Assembly: GCF_001678755.1 (NCBI RefSeq)
Contig: NZ_LZDS01000001.1
Span: 244,953-308,952, forward strand
Origin: Acinetobacter gandensis
GTDB taxonomy: Bacteria; Pseudomonadota; Gammaproteobacteria; Pseudomonadales; Moraxellaceae
Reading direction: 5' to 3'
Length of the DNA: 64,000 nt
A program made the translations under genes and the position numbers. This document shows, in pieces, positions 39,452 to 50,582 of the stretch (the first letter of the stretch is position 1; each line of letters starts with the position of its first letter). The notes below the pieces were generated by a model. That model had not been told where the DNA came from. It did no database searches and was given only the letters and a program-made list of their open reading frames with translations.

Positions 39452-40627
39452 ATGAAAATTTTCTGGTTTATCCCAACACACGGTGACAGTCGCTACTTAG
39501 GTACCAGCAAAGGTGCACGTCAGGTTGATCATGCTTATATGAAGCAAATTGCAGTTGCGGTCGATAACCTTGGCTATGAGGGTGTACTGATTCCAACTGG
39601 CCGTTCATGTGAAGATCCATGGTTAACCGCAGCAAGCTTAATTGATGCAACCAAAAACCTAAAATTCCTTGTGGCTTTACGCCCAGGTGTCACGACTCCC
39701 GCTTTAACGGCACGTATGGCTGCGACGTTTGACCGTCTCTCTGGCGGTCGTGTGCTACTCAATTTGGTTACGGGTGGCGATGAACAAGAGTTGAAGGGTG
39801 ATGGTGTATATGAAGACCACGCAACTCGCTACAAAACCGCAGCCGAATACACCACCATTTGGCGTGAAATTCTAACCCGTTCACATACCGGTGAAAGTTT
39901 CACTTTCCACGGTGAACGACTCAGCGTTGACGATGCAAAATTACTCTATCCGCCGGTACAAAAGCCATATCCACCACTGTGGTTTGGTGGTTCTTCAGAA
40001 GAAGCGATTGAACTGGCAACTGAACAAGTCGATACATATTTGACTTGGGGTGAACCACCCGCAGCAGTGAAAGAAAAAATTGCCGTGGTGCGTGAAAAAG
40101 CCAAAGCCAAAGGTCGTGAGCTGAACTACGGTATTCGTCTACATGTAATCGTGCGTGAAACCAATGAACAAGCTTGGGCAGCGGCGGAAGAGTTAATTCA
40201 ATACGTGGATGATGCAACCATTGCTGCGGCACAGAAAAAATTCAAACAAATGGATTCAGTGGGTCAACGTCGTATGGCTGAATTGCACAATGGTGATCGC
40301 TCAAAACTCGAAGTTTCACCTAACCTGTGGGCAGGTGTAGGACTTGTCCGTGGTGGTGCAGGTACCGCTTTAGTGGGTGACCCTGAAACAGTTGCAGCGC
40401 GTATCCAAGAATATGCTGACCTAGGCATCAGTACCTTTATCTTCTCGGGCTACCCACATCTTGAAGAATCGATTCGTTTCGCTGAATTAGTGTTCCCGCT
40501 TCTTCCATTGGAAACACGCGAAAAATTGGCGCAGCCAAATCTGACAGGTCCATTTGGTGAAATTGTAGCAAACAACTACACCCCTGAAGAAAACAAGAAA
40601 GCTGCAAAAGCTCAGGAGCCTGCTTAA
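39452..40627 (+). CDS. ssuD: FMNH2-dependent alkanesulfonate monooxygenase
   Basis: Releases sulfite from alkanesulfonates using FMNH2 and oxygen. 391 residues from the ATG at 39452 with AAGGAA upstream. Luciferase-like fold: [64 protein letters not shown], and [24 protein letters not shown]. All are standard SsuD signatures. Its FMN reductase partner, normally ssuE, is missing from the operon. A reductase-like gene lies at 52924, but it is far away and of a related NADPH family, so the pairing is uncertain. Confidence 0.96.
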   Translation: MKIFWFIPTHGDSRYLGTSKGARQVDHAYMKQIAVAVDNLGYEGVLIPTGRSCEDPWLTAASLIDATKNLKFLVALRPGVTTPALTARMAATFDRLSGGRVLLNLVTGGDEQELKGDGVYEDHATRYKTAAEYTTIWREILTRSHTGESFTFHGERLSVDDAKLLYPPVQKPYPPLWFGGSSEEAIELATEQVDTYLTWGEPPAAVKEKIAVVREKAKAKGRELNYGIRLHVIVRETNEQAWAAAEELIQYVDDATIAAAQKKFKQMDSVGQRRMAELHNGDRSKLEVSPNLWAGVGLVRGGAGTALVGDPETVAARIQEYADLGISTFIFSGYPHLEESIRFAELVFPLLPLETREKLAQPNLTGPFGEIVANNYTPEENKKAAKAQEPA

Positions 40628-41442
40628 TGTCAAAAACAGTTTCTGTTGAAACCTTCAAAGAACCGAAGGTTTCACGTGGAACACAATTTGGGCAGCGTTT
40701 GCTGCCTTGGTTGTTTCCTATAGCACTTATTTTACTGTGGCAACTGGCCTCGGTAACAGGTCTATTAGAAAGTAGAATTTTACCTGCACCCAGTGCTGTA
40801 GTTGTTGCCTTCTGGAACCTGCTCATGAGCGGTGAACTTTGGAAGCATGTACAAGTCAGTGCAGGACGTGCCTTGATGGGTCTCTTAGTGGGTGGCGGTC
40901 TCGGCCTATTTTTAGGACTATTGAATGGTTCATCAAAATTAGCATCGACCCTGCTCGATACCACCTTACAAATGATCCGTAACATCCCTGCATTGGCGCT
41001 GATTCCATTGGTGATTTTGTGGTTTGGCATTGATGAATCTGCCAAATTATTTTTGGTGGCAATTGGGGTGTTCTTCCCGATTTATATCAACACTTACCAC
41101 GGTATCCGTTCGGTAGATCCACAGCTCATTGAGATGGGTAAAAGTTATGGTTTGAGTGGTTGGCAACTTTATAAAGAAATTATTTTACCCGGTGCAATGC
41201 CGTCCATATTGGTGGGACTGCGTTTCTCATTAGGGCTAGTCTGGGTACTGCTCATTGTCGCTGAAACCATTTCTGCGCAAGCTGGTATCGGCTACATGAC
41301 CATGAATGCCCGTGAGTTCTTACAAACCGACATCGTCTTAGTGGGGATTTTACTGTATGCCCTACTCGGTAAACTCGCTGATGTACTAGCAGTAACACTT
41401 GAAAAATATTTGCTCCGCTGGCATGCGGGCTACCAGAAATAA
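40627..41442 (+). CDS. ssuC: Sulfonate ABC transporter permease
   Basis: 271 residues, six membrane segments. The BPD-type permease loop is EMGKSYGLSGWQLYKEIILPGAMPSILVGLR (coupling helix EAA-like motif). Starts at the TAATG overlap with ssuD, so it is translationally coupled. Forms the membrane channel with SsuB and receives substrate from the two SsuA lipoproteins. Confidence 0.95.
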   Translation: MSKTVSVETFKEPKVSRGTQFGQRLLPWLFPIALILLWQLASVTGLLESRILPAPSAVVVAFWNLLMSGELWKHVQVSAGRALMGLLVGGGLGLFLGLLNGSSKLASTLLDTTLQMIRNIPALALIPLVILWFGIDESAKLFLVAIGVFFPIYINTYHGIRSVDPQLIEMGKSYGLSGWQLYKEIILPGAMPSILVGLRFSLGLVWVLLIVAETISAQAGIGYMTMNAREFLQTDIVLVGILLYALLGKLADVLAVTLEKYLLRWHAGYQK

Positions 41443-41456
41443 TTTAGGAGCATGAG

Positions 41457-42263
41457 ATGACTGATTTAAGCATAAGCCGTCATGCCGATGACAGCACAAA
41501 GCCTCAAGACACGACTGCAGCAGATATCAATCCTCATGCTGTACTTGGCGCTGAAATTATTATTGAGCAACTGCATAAATTTTATGGCAGCGTTAAAGTT
41601 CTTGAAGACCTCGATCTGCATATCCAACCCGGTGAGTTTTTAGCAATTGTAGGTCGTAGCGGCTGTGGTAAAAGTACCCTGTTGCGTTTAATTGCTGACC
41701 TTGAAAAACAAAGCTATGGCGAAATCAAATTTAAATCTGCACGCCATATTCGGGAAGGCATTACCTCAGACGACATTCGCGTCATGTTTCAAGACCCACG
41801 CCTTCTGCCTTGGCGCAGTATTGAAAAAAATGTGCAGCTCGGTTTAGACAAAGCCCAACATGCCAATGCGTCGGCATTACTAGAAAAAGTTGGACTCAAA
41901 GAAAAAGCTGACTTATGGCCGACCCAATTATCTGGCGGTCAACGCCAACGTGCGGCTTTAGCACGCGCATTGTCGCACAAACCACGCATCTTACTGCTCG
42001 ATGAACCGTTAGGCGCACTGGATGCACTGACGCGTTTAGACATGCAAAACTTGATTGAAAAATTATGGACTGAACAAGGCTTTACCGCCATTTTAGTAAC
42101 TCATGATGTTAGTGAAGCTGTGCAGTTAGCAGACCGTATTATTTTGTTAGATAAGGGGCATATTGCCAAAGAGTTCAACGTTGACTTAGCACGCCCACGT
42201 CAAAAAGGCATTGCCTTCACTGAACTTGAACAACAAGTTTTAACTGCCGTTCTAGCAACTTAA
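41457..42263 (+). CDS. ssuB: Sulfonate ABC transporter ATP-binding protein
   Basis: 268 residues. Walker [17 protein letters not shown]-loop FQDPRLLPW, signature [15 protein letters not shown], Walker [17 protein letters not shown]-loop VTHDVSEAV. The N-terminal 30 residues are an extra tail without a motif. A terminator follows. It completes the ssu operon; regulation is expected to respond to sulfur supply. Confidence 0.95.
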   Translation: MTDLSISRHADDSTKPQDTTAADINPHAVLGAEIIIEQLHKFYGSVKVLEDLDLHIQPGEFLAIVGRSGCGKSTLLRLIADLEKQSYGEIKFKSARHIREGITSDDIRVMFQDPRLLPWRSIEKNVQLGLDKAQHANASALLEKVGLKEKADLWPTQLSGGQRQRAALARALSHKPRILLLDEPLGALDALTRLDMQNLIEKLWTEQGFTAILVTHDVSEAVQLADRIILLDKGHIAKEFNVDLARPRQKGIAFTELEQQVLTAVLAT

Positions 42264-42276
42264 CTAAGTGTAGTAG

Positions 42277-42305
42277 GAACCTAGCTAAAGCCTTAGCTAG
42301 GTTCT
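42277..42305 (+). terminator. Terminator after the ssu operon
   Basis: AACCTAGCTAA-AGCC-TTAGCTAGGTT (11-bp stem), followed by CTTATAT; a moderately weak T-run. The remaining 310 bp before the next gene are AT-rich promoter-type sequence. Confidence 0.7.
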
Positions 42306-42618
42306 TATATCATGCGCCATCAAGATCATGCTTAGACAGAACTTGGTGGTTAAAAGACAGAGATAAAACTTATTTTTACTTTAAAAACATTTAGCACACA
42401 ATTGCTGACAATTTTCATTTTTACCCAATGACAATAAACAGATAAATTAATTCTGCCAAAAAATGTTTTTTTAGCATTTTATGGCATTCGTCGTAAATAT
42501 TTAAAGAACGAACAGAATAAACTGCCATTATTCATAAAATTACAAACTTTCGATGTGCACAAATCTGATGATTTGCCGTACAATTCAATATTCCCTTTTC
42601 ATTTTCTTAAAAGAGCTG

Positions 42619-43239
42619 ATGGAACAAAAAAAGAGTACCCAGAAACGCCACCAGTTGCTCAATGCGGCACTGGATGTCTTTTCCCTGTATGGCTTTAATG
42701 GTGCCAGCCTGGATGAGATCGCGCAGATTGCAGAAATGCATAAATCGAATATTTTCTATTATTATGAAAATAAAGAAGCGCTTTATGTTGAAGTTCTGAC
42801 TACTGTGCTACAAAAGTGGCTCGCTCCACTTCAGATGCTTGAAGCTGAACTTGAGCCTGAAGAAGCAATCACCAATTATTTATTGCAGAAAATTGAAGTG
42901 TCTCGCACTCAACCGAAAGCATCGCGTTTGTTCGCACTTGAAGTCATTCAGGGCGCACCGCACATTATTGAAATCCTAAAAGGGCCGCTAAAAAAATTGG
43001 TGAAACGTAAAGCCAAAGTGATTAGCAACTGGCAGGAACAAGGCAAAATTTCGAAAGAAATCGACCCAGAAATTTTCATTTTAAACATTTGGGCAATTAC
43101 GCAAAATTATGCGGACTTTGCAACACAAATGGAAATGGTTACCGGTAAGACATTACGTAATCGTAGTATGCAACAGCGTATTATTCAACACACTGTACAC
43201 ATGATGCTTTACGGAGCAATTCCACGTACTGAAAAATAG
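42619..43239 (+). CDS. TetR-family regulator (RutR-like)
   Basis: 206 residues from the ATG at 42619, with an AAGAG site 3-4 nt upstream. N-terminal helix-turn-helix: RHQLLNAALDVFSLYGFNGASLDEIAQIAEMHKSNIFYYYENKEALY. The C-terminal part (HIIEILKGPLKKLVKRKAKVISNWQEQGKI) fits the RutR-type ligand domain, which responds to pyrimidines in E. coli. The ligand here is unknown, and the neighbours do not show the target. The frame extends 22 codons upstream but without a ribosome site. Confidence 0.82.
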   Translation: MEQKKSTQKRHQLLNAALDVFSLYGFNGASLDEIAQIAEMHKSNIFYYYENKEALYVEVLTTVLQKWLAPLQMLEAELEPEEAITNYLLQKIEVSRTQPKASRLFALEVIQGAPHIIEILKGPLKKLVKRKAKVISNWQEQGKISKEIDPEIFILNIWAITQNYADFATQMEMVTGKTLRNRSMQQRIIQHTVHMMLYGAIPRTEK

Positions 43240-43310
43240 TGGAACATACAGGTCATATTGGCATACGACCATAGCCACCTATGGTCGCCGACCGGTTTTT
43301 CCTCATGTTG

Positions 43311-43877
43311 TTATTTTACTGTTTGATATAATTCTAATAATTTTTTTGCACCTAACAATAAGTTTTCTTCCCAATCCAGATGTGCTGTGTCATTCGCCCC
43401 ATCAGTAATGTATTTGACTGAAACAAAGCGGACACCCAGCTTTTTGCATACTTTCGCGATTGCGTAGCCTTCCATATCGACAAGATTACACGGTACTTTC
43501 GGCAGCCCAGTTTCAAAGCTGTCGCCAGTACCACAAATACCTTTGGGTAATTGTGCAAACATGGTTTCAGGTATGATTGCCGCAGGATGATCTTGATCCA
43601 TTGGGGTTACCCCAACGTCAAAACCCAGTGGTGAAACATCCATATCACGTTGAACAAACTCAGCAACTTCCACCAAAGCATGTGCATCAAAGTGTGAACT
43701 TCCTGCCGTACCTAGGTTTAATAACGTGCTACAACCGGTTTTTTGGATCACTTCAAAGGCTTTAAATGCTGCATTGACCTTCCCGATTCCGCTGTAATGC
43801 ACATCAATGCCTGCCGCTTCAAACAGACCTTTAGATTCATTAGGCAGCGCCATAATTAATGCGATTTGCTGACTCAC
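43311..43877 (-). CDS. Nucleosidase/phosphorylase-family protein (MTA/SAH nucleosidase-like)
   Basis: 188 residues from a GTG at 43877, chosen because AGGAG lies 6 nt upstream. Family features: IALIMALPNESKGL (start strand of the PNP/MTAN fold), LLNLGTAGSSH, LVDMEGYAIAKVC, SVKYITDGAND with the catalytic aspartate, and WEENLLLGAKK. It is shorter than MtnN (about 230). It may cleave S-adenosylhomocysteine or related nucleosides, but the substrate cannot be told from sequence alone. A single unit; it converges on the regulator at 42619. Confidence 0.75.
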   Translation of the reverse strand: MSQQIALIMALPNESKGLFEAAGIDVHYSGIGKVNAAFKAFEVIQKTGCSTLLNLGTAGSSHFDAHALVEVAEFVQRDMDVSPLGFDVGVTPMDQDHPAAIIPETMFAQLPKGICGTGDSFETGLPKVPCNLVDMEGYAIAKVCKKLGVRFVSVKYITDGANDTAHLDWEENLLLGAKKLLELYQTVK

Positions 43878-44016
43878 ATGTAACTCCTGAAATTCTTCCG
43901 CATTGATATAGCACAAATTGCGCGTCTTGCCCTGCCCATTAAAAATTAAATCTAAATTTCACCTCATCTTCGGTCGTTTTTCTTAAGATTCACAACGCCA
44001 AATCATCATCGACTGG

Positions 44017-45093
44017 TTAAATTTGAAATTGCATGGGGCGTTTTCCAATAAATGAAGGCGCAAGCTGCTGATCATGGCGCAGTGCATCGAGGATTTTTTC
44101 TAAAGCAATATGTGCCATATCACCTCGTACACTATGGGAATGTGTCATCGGCATATTTTCCAGCCCTTTACGACGTGCTGATAAAATTTTAATGTCTTGA
44201 TTATTCACTACCCACGTGTAGGCATTTACCGCAGGCATTAGGGCTTTGGCTATCAATTTTGGAATTGGAAACTTATAGCTGACACAGGTATAAACCCGTG
44301 ATTCATAGGGCCCTACCGGACTAATTAAGCTATTAAACACCATACCTGAAGGCTCCCCCCAGTGATATTCCACCAAAGTGATATTAGGCGCAATAAAGCT
44401 GTCTCGATGCACCTGCTCTGCACCATGCGGGTTGGTCAACCAAGGCATCATGCCCACATCTGCATCATGATCATGGTATTCCACTACCACCTTACGTGGC
44501 TCTACCTCAATGGTCGCATCAACAGCTTTACCAGATTCAGAACGGAACCAGCCTTCATGCACAAATATGGTATGAGTCACATCCATAATGTTTTGCGCGA
44601 CCGCTCCCATTTCTCCATCATATTTACCAACCATGTAATAACTCAGCCACCCTGGCTGGTCGTAAAATGGCAATTTAAATACTGCAGGTCTTTGATTTTC
44701 AGGTTTCTCCCCGAGGTAAATCCACACCACTCCATCTTGCTCACATACGTCAAAACTACGTTGCTTAAAAGGATGCGGTTTTTCTGGAAAGAATTTGCCG
44801 TTCACACTCGGAATATAAGCCACATGACCATCAGCTTGATATGACCAACCATGGTAAGGACAAGAGACACAACCATTTTTTACTTTGCCATCGGATAGCG
44901 GTACACCACGATGCACACACTGATCTAATAAAGCCGCGGCACGACCATCTTTTTTGCGGAATAGGACGATTTTTTTACCGTATAGGGTCGCTGCGAAAGG
45001 CTGATCTTTTTTCAATTCTTTTGACGTACAAGCCACATACCATTCTTCTAATAATCCTTTGGCGTTGTCCCAAAATTCAGTTTGAGCACACAT
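44017..45093 (-). CDS. Rieske-type aromatic ring-hydroxylating oxygenase, alpha subunit
   Basis: 358 residues. Rieske [2Fe-2S] ligands Cys59, His61, Cys78, His81 (QCVHRG...CPYHGW). Mononuclear iron motif N168-D171-H174-H179 (QNIMDVTHTIFVHEG). The N-terminal EEWYVACTSKEL resembles VanA-type O-demethylases. AGGGAA lies 6 nt before the ATG. No reductase or ferredoxin gene is adjacent, so its electron donor is encoded elsewhere. It may demethylate or hydroxylate an aromatic acid; the substrate is unknown. The 218-bp gap upstream to 45311 has a hairpin GCAGCC-GGCTGC at 45258-45281. Confidence 0.9.
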   Translation of the reverse strand: MCAQTEFWDNAKGLLEEWYVACTSKELKKDQPFAATLYGKKIVLFRKKDGRAAALLDQCVHRGVPLSDGKVKNGCVSCPYHGWSYQADGHVAYIPSVNGKFFPEKPHPFKQRSFDVCEQDGVVWIYLGEKPENQRPAVFKLPFYDQPGWLSYYMVGKYDGEMGAVAQNIMDVTHTIFVHEGWFRSESGKAVDATIEVEPRKVVVEYHDHDADVGMMPWLTNPHGAEQVHRDSFIAPNITLVEYHWGEPSGMVFNSLISPVGPYESRVYTCVSYKFPIPKLIAKALMPAVNAYTWVVNNQDIKILSARRKGLENMPMTHSHSVRGDMAHIALEKILDALRHDQQLAPSFIGKRPMQFQI

Positions 45094-45311
45094 AAATATT
45101 CCCTATTTTTCATTTTTTGTTTTAATTCATCGGATTCAATCGCATGAACCGAAATACGCGCAAATTTTATACATCAACATTTGGCTTGAATAGCAGAATA
45201 ACGTAACAACCGTACAAAGGTACACAAAGCCTATATCTACATCTATAGCACTACATTTGCAGCCCAGCATGGGGCTGGCTGCATATGTATAAACGCTACG
45301 TGCTTGGTATT

Positions 45312-46460
45312 TTAAGTGGTCGTTTTTACAGTGATATAAGTTTTAAGACAAGGAGAGAAAAACAGTGTGCCGCGGTAAAAACCTTGGATGGTTTTACTAA
45401 TCACCATCAACCAGAGTGCACAGAGGAGTATAGCCAAGCTGCTGCCACAAAGCGCAATACTATGTAGTTGGGTTTGTTCGGCTAAACTCATTACGGCTAG
45501 GCTAAATACTCCTAATGGAAACGTCATTGCCCACCATCCCAGATTAAAGGGCAAATCACCTAGATGTTTGAGCGTGGTTAATATCGCAATGCCCAACCAC
45601 CATAGACCAAAACCCAGTAAAATGAGTGCAGCCAATATTCCACCTTGTTGTAAGATGGGGCCTAAACTCTCCAGATTCACAGCGGTTAAAATACGAGGTG
45701 CTTGTTCACCCAGCAGCAATAAAGCAAGCGCACCTGTACCAATTGGTCCCAAAGCTAACCAACTGCTAATCGCCATATCTTTGCTTGGCAATTGATGCAA
45801 AGCCAAACGTAATAGCAGAATGGTTAATATGCCAAAAGCAGGCAAAACTGAAATACCCCACAGCACATAACTGCCCAATAGAATATTTGCTGCATGGCTA
45901 TCTGCGGGTAGATGCGCTAACAACAGTGCACCTGAACTGGCTGCGACTTCACACGCCACGATCGGGAGTAACCAAACGGCCGTCATCCCTTGTAGCGCAT
46001 GCTGTTGACGACTAAACATCATAAAAGGAACACACCAGGCAATGGCCACTGCCAATAAGACATCCACATACCAAAGATATTCTGCCCACAATAGCAAGGT
46101 TGTAAGATGCTCTAGAGCATATAACGTTGGGCCGAATTTTAAAGCGCCATTAATTAAGGTCGCTAATGCCATCGGAATAGCGCCTAAAAATAAGCTCATC
46201 ACAGGATGTTTAAAAATTAGCTTGGCTTCTTGTGGATACAACACCCAACGACATAAATACAGCACGCTAAATAAAATAAATAACCCCACATTGATCTGCC
46301 ATAGTCCTGCGCCCAATGACCACATCAACTGCGATGCAAAAGGCAATTGCGGTAAAATGAGTGCCACAACTCCTGTCCCCATCACTACGGTAAACCAGTT
46401 TGGAGTAAAATGACGAATCAAGTCTTGTTTATGCTGTAGTTGATAAAATGGCATTTTCAT
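45312..46460 (-). CDS. TDT-family transporter (TehA/SLAC1 fold)
   Basis: 382 residues with about ten membrane segments. Signature opening HFTPNWFTVVMGTGVVAL, which occurs in TDT transporters such as sulfite exporter Ssu1 and TehA. The frame runs 66 codons further upstream, but that part is unlike the family and AT-rich, so the start at 46460 (MKMPFYQLQHKQ) is preferred, though no clear ribosome site is seen. The fold exports small anions such as sulfite. Because an ssu operon that releases sulfite lies nearby, sulfite export is a reasonable guess, but it is inference. Confidence 0.75.
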   Translation of the reverse strand: MKMPFYQLQHKQDLIRHFTPNWFTVVMGTGVVALILPQLPFASQLMWSLGAGLWQINVGLFILFSVLYLCRWVLYPQEAKLIFKHPVMSLFLGAIPMALATLINGALKFGPTLYALEHLTTLLLWAEYLWYVDVLLAVAIAWCVPFMMFSRQQHALQGMTAVWLLPIVACEVAASSGALLLAHLPADSHAANILLGSYVLWGISVLPAFGILTILLLRLALHQLPSKDMAISSWLALGPIGTGALALLLLGEQAPRILTAVNLESLGPILQQGGILAALILLGFGLWWLGIAILTTLKHLGDLPFNLGWWAMTFPLGVFSLAVMSLAEQTQLHSIALCGSSLAILLCALWLMVISKTIQGFYRGTLFFSPCLKTYITVKTTT

Positions 46461-46669
46461 CGCAGGATGCTCATCAAAATGGATTACACTTAGTCTAGCC
46501 AAAATCATAAATAAGAAAAATTGATTGATATTTATTTTAAGTATCATTTTAATTGATATTAAATTCATCACTGCATAAAAAAACTTGAGTAAAAACACAA
46601 CAACAAGACGAAACGCTAAGATTATGGCAATATATAGCCTCTCGATCTTTCTAAGCACTTGATTCGCCC

Positions 46670-47671
46670 ATGAAGCTGCTCCGCCTGAATGCTTTAAACA
46701 CCCATTCTCTGTCAGAAAAAACTGCCGTGACGATTGGCAATTTTGACGGTGTACATTTGGGTCATCAGGCCATGATTAAACAGCTAAAAGCTGTGGCAGA
46801 TGAACAAAAATTAAAAACTGTGGTCATGATTTTCGAGCCGCAACCACTTGAATACTTTAAAGCTTATGATGCCCCACCCCGTATTTCATCGCTACGTGAA
46901 AAAGTCGAATACTTAACAGAACTCGGTGTGGACTATATTGCTGTCACAAAGTTCGATCATACGTTTCGTAGCCTCACAGCAGAAGCGTTTGCCGACATTT
47001 TAAAAGACAAACTGAATGCAGAACATTTGGTCTTAGGCGATGATTTTCACTTTGGTAAAAACCGTCAGGGCAATAGTGAATTTTTACGTGAATTTGGTTT
47101 TGACGTGACGAATTTATCGACGATTCGTTTAGATGGTGAACGTGTCAGTTCAACCCGTATTCGTCAAACCTTGCAAGCAGGCGATTTAGCACTTGCAGCA
47201 AAATTATTGGGTCGTCCTTATAGTATTACTGGTCGGGTACAATACGGCGATCAAATTGGTCGAACCATTAATTTCCCGACAATTAATGTGCGTTTAAACC
47301 GACATAAACCCTGCTTGCATGGCATTTATGCGGTGGACGTTGTCTGCGAGACTGAATCCTTAAGCGCGAAAGTTCAAGCCAATGATTCGACTCAACATGG
47401 CATTATGGGTTACGCCCCGACTGCGCTATTTGGTGCAGGTCATGTGGGAACGCGTCCTGCCATCAAACAAGAGCATCCAGAATGGCGATTAGAAGTACAT
47501 TTCCCCGATGTTTCTGCTAATCTGTATGGCCTGTTAATGCGGGTGACGTTCTTAAACTATTTACATGGCGAAAAGAATTATCCTTCGCTTGAAGCTTTGA
47601 AAGCTGGAATTGATGATGACGTCGACAAGCTCCTTGAGTTTCGTCGGAATACCCCAACATTTCCCTTTTAA
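46670..47671 (+). CDS. ribF: Bifunctional riboflavin kinase/FAD synthetase
   Basis: Makes FMN then FAD from riboflavin. 333 residues. FAD synthetase domain: TIGNFDGVHLGHQAMIKQLK, VLGDDFHFGKNRQGN, SSTRIRQTL; riboflavin kinase domain: GRPYSITGRVQYGDQIGRTINFPTINV and LHGIYAVDV. Length fits. It heads ribF-ileS-lspA-fkpB, the usual gammaproteobacterial order. Confidence 0.96.
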   Translation: MKLLRLNALNTHSLSEKTAVTIGNFDGVHLGHQAMIKQLKAVADEQKLKTVVMIFEPQPLEYFKAYDAPPRISSLREKVEYLTELGVDYIAVTKFDHTFRSLTAEAFADILKDKLNAEHLVLGDDFHFGKNRQGNSEFLREFGFDVTNLSTIRLDGERVSSTRIRQTLQAGDLALAAKLLGRPYSITGRVQYGDQIGRTINFPTINVRLNRHKPCLHGIYAVDVVCETESLSAKVQANDSTQHGIMGYAPTALFGAGHVGTRPAIKQEHPEWRLEVHFPDVSANLYGLLMRVTFLNYLHGEKNYPSLEALKAGIDDDVDKLLEFRRNTPTFPF

Positions 47672-47735
47672 TATCTCATATTTTTATTGTAAAACGTGTC
47701 AGCGAAAAGACTGATTAAATTGGAAGACAACTTGC

Positions 47736-50582
47736 ATGAGCGATAAGCAAACTCCTGAAAATGCAGTGGATTACAAAGCCACGCTAAACCTCCCCGGTAC
47801 TGAATTTGCGATGAAAGCAAATCTTGCAGTACGTGAAGCGAAATGGTTAGAAGAGTGGTATGCCGATGACATTTATCAGCAGATTCGTGCATCGCGTATT
47901 GGCAAGAAAAAATATGTGCTTCATGACGGTCCCCCATATGCCAATGGTCAAATCCATTTAGGTCATGCAGTCAACAAAGTTTTAAAAGACATCATTATTA
48001 AAAGCCGTGTCATGGATGGCTTTGATGCACCCTATGTACCGGGTTGGGACTGTCACGGTTTGCCAATCGAACTTAAAGTTGAAGAAAAAGTCGGTAAAGT
48101 TGGCGTAAAAGTTGATGCTTCAACTTTCCGTAAAGCTTGCCGTGAATACGCGTACACCCAAGTTGAGCTTCAAAAGAAAGACTTCGTGCGTATGGGCGTG
48201 TTCGGTGATTGGGACAATCCTTACCTCACCATGAACTTCCAACAAGAAGCGAATATTGTTCGCTCGCTCGGTGAAATTGCTAAAGCTGGTCACATTGAAC
48301 CAGGTCTTAAACCAGTCAACTGGTGTTTAGACTGTGGTTCATCATTGGCTGAAGCTGAAGTTGAATACGAAGATAAAAAATCAGATGCTGTCGACGTTGG
48401 TTTCACAGTTGTCGATCTCGCTGATCTTTCAGCACGTCTAGGTGTTAGCGTTGCTGACCGTACAGACATCGTGATTTGGACCACTACACCGTGGACCATG
48501 CCTGCCAACCAAGCGGTTGCACTCCATGCAGAAATTGAATACCAATTGGTAAAAGCAACGGGTGAAGACAAAGCAGCTCAAAACTTCATTCTTGCGAAAG
48601 ACTTGGTTGAATCTGCAACTGAACGTTATGGCTTTAATCAGGTTGAAGTGATTGCTGAATTCGCAGGCGCAAAACTTGAAAACTTATTGTTACAACATCC
48701 GCTTATCGCTGAGCGTCAAGTCCCTGTGATCTTGGGTGAACACGTCATTGCAACCAGTGGTACAGGTGCCGTACATACCGCGCCAGGCCATGGTGTGGAC
48801 GACTATAAAGTTGGCCTACAGTACAACTTAAAAGTTGAAAACCCTGTCGGTGGTAATGGTGTGTATTTACCAACATCACCAATCTTCCCAGGCGAGCACA
48901 TCTACAAAGCCAATCCAAAAATCATTGCGGCATTGACTGAAGCAGGCAAGCTTTGGGCGCATGTTGTGATTAAACATAGCTACCCACACTGCTGGCGTCA
49001 TAAGACGCCAATTATCTTCCGTGCGACACCACAATGGTTCATCAGCATGGATGCAAAAGGTTTACGTAACCAAGCACTCAATGCAATTGAAAATGACATC
49101 AGCTTTGTGCCGGATTGGGGTAAAAACCGTATTCAAGCGATGATCGAAGGTCGTCCGGATTGGTGTATCTCTCGTCAACGTACGTGGGGCGTGCCAATTC
49201 CATTCTTCGTACATAAAGATACCAACGAATTGCACCCACGGACACCTGAATTGATTGAAGAAGTTGCGAAACTGATTGAACAAGAAGGTATTGATGGCTG
49301 GTATAACCGCGATGCAGCAGAGTTCATCGGTGATGATGCGGAAGCATACAACGCCGTACGTGACACCCTAGACGTATGGTTCGACTCAGGCACAACGCAC
49401 TTTGCTGTACTTCGTGAACGTGAAGAATTAACAGACCCTGCTGATTTGTATCTTGAAGGTTCAGACCAACACCGTGGTTGGTTCCAATCTTCATTATTAA
49501 CGTCGATTGCGATTAATGAACGCGCGCCATACAAAGGCTTGTTGACGCACGGTTTCGTGGTCGATGAAAAAGGCCGTAAGATGTCAAAATCAATCGGTAA
49601 CGTGATCACACCGCAAGACATCATTAAAGATATGGGTGCAGACGGTTTACGTTTCTGGATCGCATCTGCGGATTACCGTTATGAAATGACGGCTGGTAAA
49701 GAAATCTTTAGCCGTGCATCTGATGGTTACCGTCGTATTCGTAACACGCTTCGTTTCTTGCTAGCGAACTTAAATGGTTTCAAACCATCGACTGATGCAT
49801 TGCCTGTAGATCAATTGATCGCGCTTGATCAATACATCTTACAACGTGCCGCTGACGTGCAGAAAACCATTCAACAAGCTTATGAAGATATGAATTTCCA
49901 TATCGTGACCAATGCGCTGACTAACTTCTGTATCAACGACTTAGGTGGTTTCTACTTAGACATCATCAAAGACCGTCAATACACCACCAAAGCAGACTCG
50001 GCAGCACGTCATTCAGCACAAACTGCGCTGTATCACTTGGTACAAGCGTTTGTACGTTGGATGTCGCCTATCTTGAGCTTCACAGCACAAGAAGCATGGC
50101 CGCTCATCCCTGAGCAATCAGAGAAATACGTATTCACGACTGAATGGTATGACATTCCAACTGCATCAACTGCCAACGTGGTGTCAGAAGCAGAATGGCA
50201 AACCCTCATTGCAGTGAAATCTGCGGTGAACAAGCACATTGAAGCTGCGCGTAATGCAAAAACAGTCGGTTCTAACTTATCTGCAAAAGTAGAACTTTGG
50301 GCATCTGAAGAGCTCAAGACTGTACTTGACCGTCTAGGCGATGAACTACGTTTTGTGCTTATCACCTCTCAAGTAATTGTGAATGCATTTGATGCAGCAC
50401 AAGGCAATGAATCTGACCTTGAAGGTTTACGTGTCAACGTATCTGCTGCTGACGGTGAAAAATGTGCACGTTGCTGGCATGTTCTTCCTGATGTAAATAC
50501 ACATCACGAACACCCAGGTCTTTGTTCTCGTTGTATTATTAACCTTCCTACAGGTCAAGGCGAAGAGAGAAAATATGCCTAA
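47736..50582 (+). CDS. ileS: Isoleucyl-tRNA synthetase
   Basis: 948 residues, class I synthetase. HIGH motif as HLGHAVNK in [19 protein letters not shown] in [10 protein letters not shown]; editing region in [14 protein letters not shown]; zinc-binding C-terminus CARCWH...CSRC. Length matches the bacterial type. The stop overlaps the lspA start by 8 bases. Confidence 0.98.
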   Translation: MSDKQTPENAVDYKATLNLPGTEFAMKANLAVREAKWLEEWYADDIYQQIRASRIGKKKYVLHDGPPYANGQIHLGHAVNKVLKDIIIKSRVMDGFDAPYVPGWDCHGLPIELKVEEKVGKVGVKVDASTFRKACREYAYTQVELQKKDFVRMGVFGDWDNPYLTMNFQQEANIVRSLGEIAKAGHIEPGLKPVNWCLDCGSSLAEAEVEYEDKKSDAVDVGFTVVDLADLSARLGVSVADRTDIVIWTTTPWTMPANQAVALHAEIEYQLVKATGEDKAAQNFILAKDLVESATERYGFNQVEVIAEFAGAKLENLLLQHPLIAERQVPVILGEHVIATSGTGAVHTAPGHGVDDYKVGLQYNLKVENPVGGNGVYLPTSPIFPGEHIYKANPKIIAALTEAGKLWAHVVIKHSYPHCWRHKTPIIFRATPQWFISMDAKGLRNQALNAIENDISFVPDWGKNRIQAMIEGRPDWCISRQRTWGVPIPFFVHKDTNELHPRTPELIEEVAKLIEQEGIDGWYNRDAAEFIGDDAEAYNAVRDTLDVWFDSGTTHFAVLREREELTDPADLYLEGSDQHRGWFQSSLLTSIAINERAPYKGLLTHGFVVDEKGRKMSKSIGNVITPQDIIKDMGADGLRFWIASADYRYEMTAGKEIFSRASDGYRRIRNTLRFLLANLNGFKPSTDALPVDQLIALDQYILQRAADVQKTIQQAYEDMNFHIVTNALTNFCINDLGGFYLDIIKDRQYTTKADSAARHSAQTALYHLVQAFVRWMSPILSFTAQEAWPLIPEQSEKYVFTTEWYDIPTASTANVVSEAEWQTLIAVKSAVNKHIEAARNAKTVGSNLSAKVELWASEELKTVLDRLGDELRFVLITSQVIVNAFDAAQGNESDLEGLRVNVSAADGEKCARCWHVLPDVNTHHEHPGLCSRCIINLPTGQGEERKYA

